This document shows, in pieces, positions 13,428-23,130 of a stretch of DNA of 64,000 nt. The stretch comes from Tubulanus polymorphus (Eukaryota; Nemertea; Palaeonemertea; Tubulaniformes; Tubulanidae), in NCBI RefSeq assembly GCF_964204645.1, contig NC_134028.1, positions 22,294,153-22,358,152 of the forward strand, written 5' to 3'. The notes under the pieces are model-generated. The model saw only the letters and a list, made by a program, of their open reading frames with translations, was not told the origin of the DNA and did not search any database. Position numbers and translations under genes: made by a program. The first letter of the stretch is position 1. Every line of letters starts with the position of its first letter.

Positions 13428-14763
13428 TTATTTCGACTTTCGAGGACAGATTTTATTGCTGATGAAACCAACTTTGAATGCGTCGATCATCAGGCATTCC
13501 CATTCTAATCTGTCACAAGCGGTTTCGCTGTTCGGGATATCTAGGAATGATTGTGAAAAAACAGATATAAATCACACAATTGAGAGTGTTTTTTATTCCT
13601 GAACCTATTTTTCAAATATGTCCCCGGAATGAAACAAAACAGTCGTAGGTTCTACCATGTAATCTAATGGGAAACTACGAGTACTGCCATGGCAAGCAAG
13701 CATCCGCCAGGTTCGCTAGTAGTTACTCGGTCATTCGCGTTCAATTTCTTCTACATTTTTAATGAAACCGAACGAACTTTTCTCTTAAACAGATCAAATG
13801 TTATGGAAACTACACCGACATCTGAGTAGAAAAATGAATTAAAAGTATATTTGTAGGGTCATATGATATGATAATGCGTGGATTCGGGAGCCTAAAAATT
13901 CAGTTTGAAATTCATCGAAAATGAACTGATTTTGACAACGAAAGACTAAGAATTCGTTGCGTCATCTGGCGGGGAAACCTGGCGTTGTACCTCCCTTTTA
14001 AAAATCGATAAAACTTACGTAAACTCTCTCGATGCTGGTAAAAAACTTCCATAGAACACAGCTGTTGGTCACACTCGTTTTCAATTTCCCGACAATCATT
14101 ATCTAACTTAGGATGTATTTCACGCATCTTTTCATCACAATCGATAAATTCGTTAGCGATTAACGGTTGTTTACGGCCTTTATCACAAAACGTCGCTGAA
14201 AAAGCACATCCTCTCTCACACAAACTCATATTTTTATTCTTACAATCGCATTTATCAATGACTGCTGTAAAAACCTCTTGAGCCACATCGTCATCAGTTT
14301 CTATCTCACCGACATCAACCCTCCGACAACCACTTTTTTCTACACAGTGAAACACACATTTTGATTAGCAAAGGCTGGCGGTATTTGAGGTTTAGATTAA
14401 ATGCAACGAACCCCCTGAGTTAATTAACAGTTTAACTGCCTGAGTTGGAAACCAGTAACAAGATAAGACGCGCATATTTGGAACAGGTCATTCGTGTTGA
14501 TCATTCCAGCGGATTAGAAATGTGATACCGATGACCAAGTCATCATACAACAATATGGAACAAAATCCAGTGAAAGCTTTCTCAGCCCACAGGTGATTGC
14601 TCGTTACATGTATTAGGAGCCCAGTGACTGGGTACACTTACAGCGAGCTTTCGTGAATGTGTCCCCTCTACACACATACAGTTAACATACCTTGAATATC
14701 AGCGCCGTTGACTACCGCGATCATCAGCAGAACAAAAGCCAAAAACATCTTCATAGTAACCAT
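13428..14763 (-). CDS. Secreted cysteine-rich protein, array copy 1
   Basis: Three exons: 14691-14763 (signal peptide, starts MVTMKMFLAFVLL), 14019-14339 and 13428-13540, giving 168 residues. Exon 1 ends in phase 1 at a gtatgt donor. Exon 2 enters at 'ttcactgtgtag' and leaves at 'gtaagt' in phase 1. Exon 3 enters after 'cattcctag' and ends ...CPRKSK-stop. Frame and phase are continuous throughout. The mature chain has ten cysteines in exon 2 (one near its start, a CDC-like pair, then seven) and two conserved in exon 3 (WEC and ICP), plus one extra Cys (ETACD) unique to this copy. It is probably secreted and disulfide-bonded. I recognise no named family. Intron 2 contains a MITE copy (about 13,650-14,000). 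Confidence 0.8.
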
Positions 14764-14804
14764 TGTAGACCATTCACACATTCTGAGTAAACAAGGGAAG
14801 CTGT

Positions 14805-14902
14805 AGCGTATTTATTCACAGTAGCGGATAAAAAAGTTCAGAACTTATGTCAGGATTTACCATAAGGGAGCAATCGATTTGTAATGACAATTTATGTCAC
14901 GA
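14805..14902 (-). promoter_or_regulatory. Promoter region of array copy 1
   Basis: Read on the minus strand: a TATA-like box TGAATAAATACGCT at 14805-14818, about 45 bases above the ATG, and further upstream the shared block with ATCGAT (14873-14878) and the inverted pair TGACA-N5-TGTCA (14885-14899). The same elements recur at the same relative places in copy 3. Function is inferred from conservation only. Confidence 0.5.
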
Positions 14903-15237
14903 TGCAGCATTTATTTTTAATTAATATTTTCTATTTATTCAGTAACAGTCACGTAGGCACAGTATGTACGTAATAACGATATTCACAGAAGATGAAGCAT
15001 AATGTTTTTCGTTTAAAGCTTGTATCACGTCTAAACCGGGTTCCGTGGTTCATCCTGTTATCTTATTTTAGTAACAGTAGAAGTTTGTATATCATCACGA
15101 GAAAGTTACACATTCAAATACGATATAATACACAAAAAACCAAGAATGCCATTAGCGTCTGAATTGCAATAGATTTTATTCTCAATTTCAAGATTTACTA
15201 GACATTAAACCTTTTGATAGAACATTACAATTTGGAA

Positions 15238-15519
<282 letters not shown>

Positions 15520-15733
15520 TGAGGTTAACGCTAGCGAATTCCTTACCAGATATACCTACCATATACGACATGATTCACTAAAAAAAAATCCATAAACGAC
15601 ATTGGGTTCTGTATTTTGACGAATTTTTTTCAATTTCATTATTTACAAGATTAGAATATCATATTTTTAGAAGTTCTTATAAGTGATTTATGCAGGTTGA
15701 GATGTAGCATTCATCAAACAGTCTTAGATTCGG

Positions 15734-16499
15734 TTATTCCGACTTAGGACAAAGTTTATTGGTGGCAAACCTAGTGTTGATTGCATCGAACACCAGACAT
15801 CCCCATTCCAATCTGTTACTAGCAGTTTTGCTGCCCGAGATATCTGGAAAAAGATTGTGAAAAAACCGATCCAAATCAAACAATTGAGGAAAAACAAGTA
15901 TGTATTCTTTAAGCGACACAAGACAAGATCATAATTGATTGTGGGATTTCTATTTCAAAACAAAGAAAAAAAATGAATGTCATTCTTTAAAGTCTTAAAC
16001 ATATTTTCCTTGTTTTTGCACCTCTTGAGCACGCAACGCGATATCTTTCCTCGTATCTCACATCCTAACTGGATTGGCTTTTGCTTGTATATATTTCGCT
16101 ATATTTGAATTTATGTAATAAGGCTTTTTGCAGTTTCCAGGCGCCATTCTTTGGGTACCCTGGGTCCGCATTGTTGAATTTAGTGTCCCTATTTTTCCTC
16201 TGCTTAATAAGCCTTTTTACAGTTTCCAGGCGCCATTTTTGGGTACTCTGGGTCCGCATCTATGTCAGAATGTTTTCGCTTCATCGTTTGTTCACATTAT
16301 TTAAGTTTGTCACCGGTTAACGGTTGTCTACGGCCCTTATCGCAAATCACAGCTTGATAAGTACATTCTCTGTTACAGTAAGATATGTGGTTACATCTGC
16401 ATTTATCTTTGATTGCTGCATAAATCCCGTCAACCACGTCGTCATCAAATTCTACTTCACCGATAATTCTACCATCATCCCTCCGATAACCACTTTTTT
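15734..16499 (-). pseudogene. Decayed array copy 2 of the cysteine-rich gene
   Basis: Terminal exon 15734-15843 is intact and in frame (ends LCPKSE). Exon 2 homology runs down from 16499, but several lesions are visible. The signal-peptide exon and promoter are missing: sequence upstream of about 16,745 jumps to the 3' flank of copy 3. The conserved acceptor AG is CG at 16500-16501. The first conserved Cys is Tyr. There is an in-frame TAA at 16297-16299. The C-terminal third of exon 2, with its last three cysteines and donor, is replaced by a pair of ~55-bp direct repeats (16,115-16,170 and 16,205-16,259). Copy 2 therefore looks like the product of an unequal exchange between neighbours. It could still be transcribed as part of another copy. 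Confidence 0.85.
16115..16259. repeat. Pair of ~55-bp direct repeats
   Basis: 'taataaggctttttgcag...ccgca' at 16115-16170 is repeated with few changes at 16205-16259, 90 bases apart. It lies where copy 2 should encode the end of exon 2. Confidence 0.85.
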
Positions 16500-17041
16500 C
16501 GACACAGTGGAAAACACATTTTGAAGGATAAAGGCTGGTAGTATCATAAGTATTTGAGACTTAATTATGCAATGAAGTGTCGGGGTTGGATACCAGTGAC
16601 GAGTTACGACATTTGTTACCGATCACTAAGCCACAAAAAAGAACAATTATGGAGCAAAATCCACGAAAGCATAACCAGCCTAGACGATGGCTAGTTATAC
16701 GTCTAAGGAGCTTAGTCACTAAGTAGGGTTACAGAAGCCCAGCTTGTATTACGTCTAAACCGGGTTTCGCGGTTCAACCTGTTTTCTTATTTTTGTTGCA
16801 TGCAGTTTGTATATCATCACGAGAAAGCTACAAAGCCGAGGTCGATGCTGGAAAATTCCTACCAAATACAATACAATACACGAGAAACCATGAACGATAT
16901 TAGCATTCTGTAAATCGACGAATTTTATTTTAAATTACAAGATTAACAAGACTGATTTTGCTGATAGTTCGTAAGTAAAACATATTCCGATTGAGAAGTA
17001 GTTATTATAGGTTTGGATTCATGGAATAGTTGTAGATTCGG

Positions 17042-18900
17042 TTATTTCGAACCAGGACAGATTGAATTGCTGGCAAACCCGGTTTTGTACGCATCGAACA
17101 GCAGGCAATCAAATTCTAATCTGTTTCTAGCAGTTTCGCTGGCCGGGATATCTGGTAAAAGATTGTGAAAAACGGATCAAAATCACATAATTGAGGTAAA
17201 CAAGTGTTTGTATTTCAAGCATTAGGAAAAAAGACATTTCATCAAGTATGCGATTTCTGTTCACAAACAAGGAGGAAAACATCTTTCAATGTCAATTTTA
17301 AATGGGGTACCCGCAGTGCTTCTGTGGCAATCTAGGATTCCACATATGACAGGCGGGTATCTGCCAGGTTCGCTAGAAGATGGTTGGTCTTCCGATTTCT
17401 TCGACATTTCAATTCAATTTAAATGAACTTTTCTCTTCAATGAATCAATTATTTATGTAGAATATACCGATATCCGAGTAGGAGAATGAACGAATTGTAT
17501 ATTTGATGGGTACTGTGATAATGTATGGATTCGTGATGCTAAAAACCCAATTCAAAGTTCATTGAACATTAACTTATTTTGGATTGATAACGCACGAACT
17601 ACTGCTCATCACGCCATCTGGTGGGATAGCTAGTATTGCGGGTTCTCCTTCCATTCTTATTCTTATTTCTCGTGTTTTTTTTCACCTCTTGCGGGCAGAT
17701 ACACGATATCTTTACTTGTATCATCCTCATCGGATTGTCATTTAATATCTGAATATTTGAATATCGTATTGTATTTTAATGCTTTTAACATTTACACATT
17801 TTACTCTTGATGAATCTTCGTATTTCTCACACATGCGGTATTGTAAGAGAGATAATTACGAAAACGTCGTGATAACATATTTGTAGAAAAAATGAAATGC
17901 GAGGGTTTATTCCGAGTTGATGAACTGTCACCGAGGCCCAGTTTCACGAATAAGTTTAAGCCTAAAACGGTTAAGTTAGAATCGTTGTCCCCGTAGAAGA
18001 TATGAAGTTACCGATAGCGCAAAAATTAACTGCAAACATTTTAGTTAAACTTTTTTTGCGAAACTGGGCCCAATGTCACACGAAGATAATTATACACAAA
18101 GTCACCGGTTCAAACATGAATCGATTTCGTTTACGAGTCAACGAATCATCAACCGCCTCAAAAAGGGTTTTCAATAAACGAAGAAAAACTTACATAAACT
18201 CGCTCGATGCTTGTAATACAATTTTGACGTACACAGTCGTCCGTCACACAGGCTTGTCGTTATGTTCTCACATTTACGGATTTCAGGATATATGTCAACT
18301 ATTTTCTTTTCGCATTCGGTAAATTCGTCACCGGTTAACGGTTGTTTGAGGCCTTCGCCGCAATCCATCTGTGGGTAAACGCACGCGTTGTCACACGCAT
18401 TGATGTCCTCACAGTCGCATGTTTTTGCAATTGCCTCAAAAACCTGGTTACTCAAATGGTCATTAAATTCTACCTCACCGACATCAACCCTCCGACATTC
18501 ACTTTGCTCTACACAGTGAAAAACACATTTTGATGAGAATAGGCATGAGACAATAACACATGAGAATAGGCTGTCTGGTAGTATAATAAGAATATTTGAG
18601 GCATAGATATATGCAAGGAACTGTCAGTGGTAGATACCAGTGACGTGACGTGTTAGCTTTTGTTTTGTTAAGATGACCAACATCCCCCCCCCGAAAAAAA
18701 CAACCTAATAACAAACTCCAACGAAAGCTTGCTCAGCTAAGTCGATGGCTAGTTATACGTAGTAGGAGCCAAGTGGCTAAGCAGCTTTCGTGAATGAATC
18801 CTCTCTACACACATACAGTACAAATACCTTGAATATCAGCGCGAATGACTACCGCGATCGTCAGCAGAACTAAAGCGAAAAGCATTTTCGTGTAGACCAT
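17042..18900 (-). CDS. Secreted cysteine-rich protein, array copy 3
   Basis: Exons 18828-18900 (signal peptide MVYTKMLFALVLLTI...), 18194-18508 and 17042-17151 give 165 residues with continuous frame. All exon junctions are phase 1. Exon 2 starts after 'tttttcactgtgtag' and ends at 'gtaagt'; exon 3 follows 'cttttaccag' and ends ...CPGSK. Ten cysteines in exon 2 and two in exon 3 match copies 1 and 4, whereas most other surface residues differ. Intron 2 (17152-18193) holds a MITE copy (about 17,300-17,645) and a foldback (17,934-18,071). It is likely a secreted disulfide-rich protein of unknown function. The frame stays open upstream of exon 2, so a longer exon 2 cannot be fully excluded here, but copies 1 and 4 argue for the start given. 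Confidence 0.8.
17934..18071. repeat. Foldback ending in gggcccagtttc
   Basis: The segment 17934-17975 (ggcccagtttcacgaataagttt...) is mirrored by 18030-18071 (...aaactttttttgcgaaactgggcc), with about 70% matching in the inner arms. It lies inside intron 2 of array copy 3. Confidence 0.65.
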
Positions 18901-18942
18901 TGTTGAAATGAAACAGATTCTGATTCAACAGGGGAAAGTTAA

Positions 18943-19070
18943 GCGTATATATTCAATCTGGTAGCAATATGACATAACACATCTCACAGAAGCGGATAAA
19001 AATCTGACTATTTCAGCCAACGTATCACCAGTAGGAAGCGATCGATTTGTATTGACAATTTATGTCACGA
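18943..19070 (-). promoter_or_regulatory. Promoter region of array copy 3
   Basis: On the minus strand a TATA-like GAATATATACGC lies at 18943-18954, about 45 bases above the ATG. Further up are ATCGAT (19040-19045) and the inverted pair TGACA-N5-TGTCA (19053-19067), as in copy 1. Regulatory role is inferred from conservation between copies. Confidence 0.5.
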
Positions 19071-19732
19071 TGTTCAACATTCATTTTCAATTTCCATATT
19101 CTATTCAGTAACAGCCACGTAGACATTGTATGGATGAGAAGACGGTAATATTGTCCAACGGATAGTGGACATTATTTGTAGACCGAGGATTTAAAGCCTT
19201 GCACACCACTTTCACCATATATGTAAATATTCTGAAATTTGATAACTTGCGTTAGTGTTAATTCTTACTCTTTCATTGCTGTCAGATGTCCAACAAAATA
19301 TATATATCTTTTTTCCCTTGTTGATTATATTCTGCTTATCAACAATAGTGCAAGATAACGTGATGAATAAATATTGATTGATTTATTGTACTAGCGTGAC
19401 GAGAAAACGGGTACCACGCGCTGGCGCCATCTATGACTAAGTCGTGGCACTCGTGACTGTTCAGAAGCCAATCGGATAGCTTGCGCCTTTGTCTCTTTCT
19501 CTTGTTCTGCGTCACAATAGGCAGACCGACCAAACTCCTACCAGATACCATATAACACACACAAAAACTATGAATGCGATGAGGTTCTGTATTTTACCAA
19601 AATTTTTTCTCAATTTAAAGATTCAAAAGACTGATTTGCGATAGAATATAATTTTAAGGAAGTTCGTATGAGATATGCGGATTGAGAACGGATTATTAAA
19701 AGGTAGCATTCAACACATAGTTGTAGATTCGG

Positions 19733-21021
19733 TTATTTCATCCTAGGACAGATTGTATTCCTGCTAGCCCCATATTTGTACGCATCGAACATTAGGCATT
19801 CCCATTCTAATCTGTTACTCGCAGTGTCGCTGTCCGGGATATCTGGGAAAAGATTGTGAAAAAAAACAGAACAAAATCACACAATCGATGAAAACAATTG
19901 CCTTTTGCTAAAACGTCGGACGAAAAACAAGATATTTCGATTTCATCCATACACCGAGGAAGATATCTTTCAACATCATTTTTAGATTATTATCCAGATA
20001 TTGCATCATTGTATCACCCTTTCAGGATTTTGCCATTGACGAATATTGCACGAATATTCATCAATAAACCAGTAGAATAAAGTTAAATGCAAAAAATCAC
20101 CATGGTAGTTGTTTAAACAAACTCTAAAAAAACGCGGAAAAAACTTAGAGTGAAATCCTAAATAGAAATAATGCCCCCCGGACGCTTCCTACAGCAGTCG
20201 AAGGTTCAACCGTGAAATCTAATTCGATTGTAAGTCGCCGAAAAGGGTTTTCAAAAGGAGTTTTCAAAAATCAGAATCAGTTTTTCAAAAATCAGTTTTC
20301 AGACCGTCAAAAAGAGGTTTTGAAAACGATAGAACTTACGTAATTTCGCTCGATGCTTGTAGTACACTTTAATCTGACAAAGTTGCTGGTCACACGTGTT
20401 AACAATATCATCACAGATAACGACGGCACGATGTATTTCGCGTATCTTGATTTTACAATCATGAAGTTCTATGCCGGTTAACGGTTGTTTAAGGGCTTTA
20501 TCGCAAACTATCGCTGGGTAACTGCATTCATTGTCACACGATTCGATAGGGTCACACTCGCATTCAAGTTTAACCGCATCAAAAACCTTATCAGTCACAT
20601 TCGGATTATATCCTACATTACCAACATCTTCCCTACGACAACCACTTTTCTCTAGAGAGTGGAAAAAACATTTTGAGGCTGGGAGTATCATAAGTATTTG
20701 ATGCCTAGATATATGCAATGTCGGGGTTAGCTGTTATGAAGACACGCACATTTGGAACCGGCCCTGATTCATCAGTCCAAATACATAAGATACAAGAAAA
20801 CACGGAGAAGAAAATGCGATACCGATGACCAAAAAAAGGAAAAAACGTTACGGAACATCATCTAATGAAAGCTTGTTCGGCCTAGTCGATTGCTAGCGAT
20901 GGCAACAAGTAGACTCAAAGCGAGCTTTCGTGAATTTGTCAAAATCACCTGGATTATCAGCTCGAGTGTGTACCGCGAACGTCAGCAGAACAAAAGCGAA
21001 AAACATCTTCGTAGAAACCAT
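19733..21021 (-). CDS. Secreted cysteine-rich protein, array copy 4
   Basis: Exons 20949-21021 (signal peptide MVSTKMFFAFVLL...), 20340-20651 and 19733-19842 give 164 residues. Splice sites: donor gtgatt after exon 1, acceptor 'ttccactctctag', donor gtaagt, acceptor 'cttttcccag'. All junctions are phase 1, as in copies 1 and 3. The 10 + 2 cysteine framework is conserved (CRRED..., a CEC pair, ending ICPRMK). This copy is the most diverged upstream: a (TA)n run replaces the TATA-like region, and the TGACA-N5-TGTCA pair is deleted. Its 3' flank holds an insertion near 19,340-19,550. Unknown family, probably extracellular. Confidence 0.8.
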
Positions 21022-21070
21022 TGTGGAATTAAAGCAGATTCTGATTCAACAGAGGAAAATGTAGCATAGG

Positions 21071-21180
21071 GGCCTATATATATATATATATATATATTCA
21101 GTCTGGTAGCAATGTGATAGGCGGATAAAAAATACAGACAATCTATGGTGGAGCAATCGATTTGTAATGCCACGATACTC
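21071..21180 (-). promoter_or_regulatory. Diverged upstream region of array copy 4
   Basis: A (TA)n stretch (21,076-21,098) occupies the place of the TATA-like box. The 'ggagcaatcgatttgtaatg' block follows at 21,151-21,170, but 'acaatttatg' of the palindromic element is missing compared with copies 1 and 3. Copy 4 may therefore be expressed differently. Confidence 0.4.
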
Positions 21181-21489
21181 AGCATTTATTCTAATTTTTA
21201 ATCGTCATATTCGATTCAGTAATAACTATGTAGAAAATGCATGGATGAAAAATCTATTTATTTTCAATTTCCATCTATTCAGCAACAGTCACGTAGGCCA
21301 ATGTGTGTATGTAAGAATGATATATACAGAAGATCATGCGCCATGGATTGTTTCATGTTGGTTAAAGCCTGTTTTGTATTCTAACCGAAATCTAGTGGCA
21401 GATACTCAGATATCGGTATAGTTTTGTTTGATAATTGATTTATCTACGAAAAGTTCACACAGTTTCAATTGAATCGTAGAAGAAATTGA

Positions 21490-21920
21490 AATGGGAAGAC
21501 CGAATTTCTACTAGTGTTACCTGGTGGATCCTCGCCTGCCATAAGTGGAATCCTCGATTGCCACAGGGAGTCGTAGGTTCCCCGTTGGCCGCGTCTCGAT
21601 TTATCAATGTACCGATAAAAATGTCATCATATCTTATTTCATGAATACCAATTTATTTAAGGGATACTAGCAAACATCACCACAATGGCGTGACTAAAGG
21701 TCGGTTTTGTGTTGCAGTTCCATTTACAATCAATCAGTCAATTTAGAAATTGGAAATCAAACAAGTCATTACAAATAGATACGTAGATAATTCATTGTTT
21801 GACTCGATATTTGATTCTAAATTTGATCGAAATGCAGAAGAGAACGATTAACCACTGGCGACATCTGACGGATCCTCGCGGAATCCTCGCTTGCCACAGC
21901 ACCCGTTTTTGCTATGATAC
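21490..21920. repeat. MITE-family fragments
   Basis: Pieces of the family described at 50,385-50,740: 'ctggtggatcctcgcctgccat' and 'ggaatcctcgattgccacag' at 21,520-21,565, then 'ggcgacatctgacggatcctcgcggaatcctcgcttgccacag' in two pieces near 21,857-21,900. They are fragmented and orientation is mixed. Confidence 0.5.
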
Positions 21921-21975
21921 AAATTTTTCCACTAATTTCAAATATTGTCGTGTTTTAGTGTCTTGCAATGACAAA

Positions 21976-23130
21976 CTAACACTTATATAGTTTTACAGGT
22001 CTGTACTCGGGAGGAACGTATTGAGCGGCGTAAATCTTAAACAACGTTCTCAAATCAGCGATGTTTTTGTCGGATGACGACACATTTTGTCGGGATACGG
22101 ACATCAGTTTTGCAGTAGAGGGCGCCACCTGACGAGCGGTGCGCACCGCGGCGCGTTCCTCCGATCCATGTTCGTTCATCATCCTCGTATCTTCCATCTC
22201 GGAGATCTTCTCCAGTAACTTCTGTTTTGCGTTGATGACGTCGTAGACGGACTGGTGCCCGGTGATCTGGTGGAAGTGACCGCGAGAGATGACCGGTAGT
22301 CGCACCGTGTCGACGGTGGCGCCACCACTTGTCTGATCGAGGAGCGGCACGTGCACGTGTTTGCACGTGTGGTTCATCGAACGCAGATATATCGAACTCA
22401 TTGTGTTATTGCGTGTCAGTAATGGCGGCTGCGGACGCGGGGGCACGAATCCACCGCCGGAATGCGTGACCGGTCTTTGCTCGATGACTTTAGCCTGGAA
22501 CCCAGCCGAGCGACAGGCCCACTCCTCCGCGTTCAAATAGAATTCGTTATCGCGAAGCGTCGGACAGGCCTCCCCTAGCGTTAGTAAATCGTAGGCGATT
22601 TCGTAGTGACCGTATTTAGCGGCCAGAAGCAGGGCTGTATACCCGAGGCAGTTACGGTGGTCGATCGCCATTCCGTACTTACTCAGAGTCGCCACCAGAC
22701 CGCGCGCTATTTCCATATGACCAGTTATCGCGGCGTAGTTCAACGGCGTATTACCATCGTTATCCGCTTCGTTCAAACTCAACATGTCTTCCTTGAGGAT
22801 GAGTCCGGCGATTTTCTCCTGGCCGTTCAGGCAAGCGTACGCCATGGCCGTACGCCCCAGGTTGTCTTTCACGCCGAGTAAAGCCCCCGCTCGCAGTAAC
22901 AACACGGCCATTTTGGCACCGATCACCCGGTTACCGACCAAACACGCCAACATCAAAGGCGTCCGCCCGTACATATCCTTCTTATCGACGTTCACGTTAT
23001 ATTTGGTGACGAGGATTCGAACCTGGGACACCCGTTCGTCTAACACGGCCTGGTGTAAAGCTGTCTTTATCGGTCGTAGATTTACGACGCGTTTTGCACT
23101 AACCGGCAGCGAGTCTCGAGTTTCAGACAT
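21976..23130 (-). CDS. Ankyrin-repeat protein, single exon
   Basis: A 384-residue frame with ATG at 23130 and stop at 21976. About five ankyrin repeats run from residue 22 to 205: the consensus pieces YGRTPLMLAC (54-63), LGRTAMAYAC (91-100), DGNTPLNYAA and LGYTALLLAA are clear. The repeats begin close to the N-terminus with no signal peptide. The C-terminal half (about 210-384) is unlike any domain I know. It is Ser/Arg-rich in part and ends in a conserved-looking YVPPEYRPVKLYKC. The GC content and codon use are clearly higher than in the flanks, supporting coding. It is likely an intracellular scaffold or adaptor. The sequence gives no partner, and I cannot assign an orthologue among vertebrate ANKRD proteins. 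Smaller antisense frames within it are shadows. Confidence 0.85.
   Translation of the reverse strand: MSETRDSLPVSAKRVVNLRPIKTALHQAVLDERVSQVRILVTKYNVNVDKKDMYGRTPLMLACLVGNRVIGAKMAVLLLRAGALLGVKDNLGRTAMAYACLNGQEKIAGLILKEDMLSLNEADNDGNTPLNYAAITGHMEIARGLVATLSKYGMAIDHRNCLGYTALLLAAKYGHYEIAYDLLTLGEACPTLRDNEFYLNAEEWACRSAGFQAKVIEQRPVTHSGGGFVPPRPQPPLLTRNNTMSSIYLRSMNHTCKHVHVPLLDQTSGGATVDTVRLPVISRGHFHQITGHQSVYDVINAKQKLLEKISEMEDTRMMNEHGSEERAAVRTARQVAPSTAKLMSVSRQNVSSSDKNIADLRTLFKIYAAQYVPPEYRPVKLYKC

Noticed and set aside
13912-14355. A 147-codon single frame as the whole copy-1 gene
   Set aside because: It reads through a good gtaagt donor into intron 2 and begins in the polypyrimidine tract. The three-exon model with shared phases fits all copies better.
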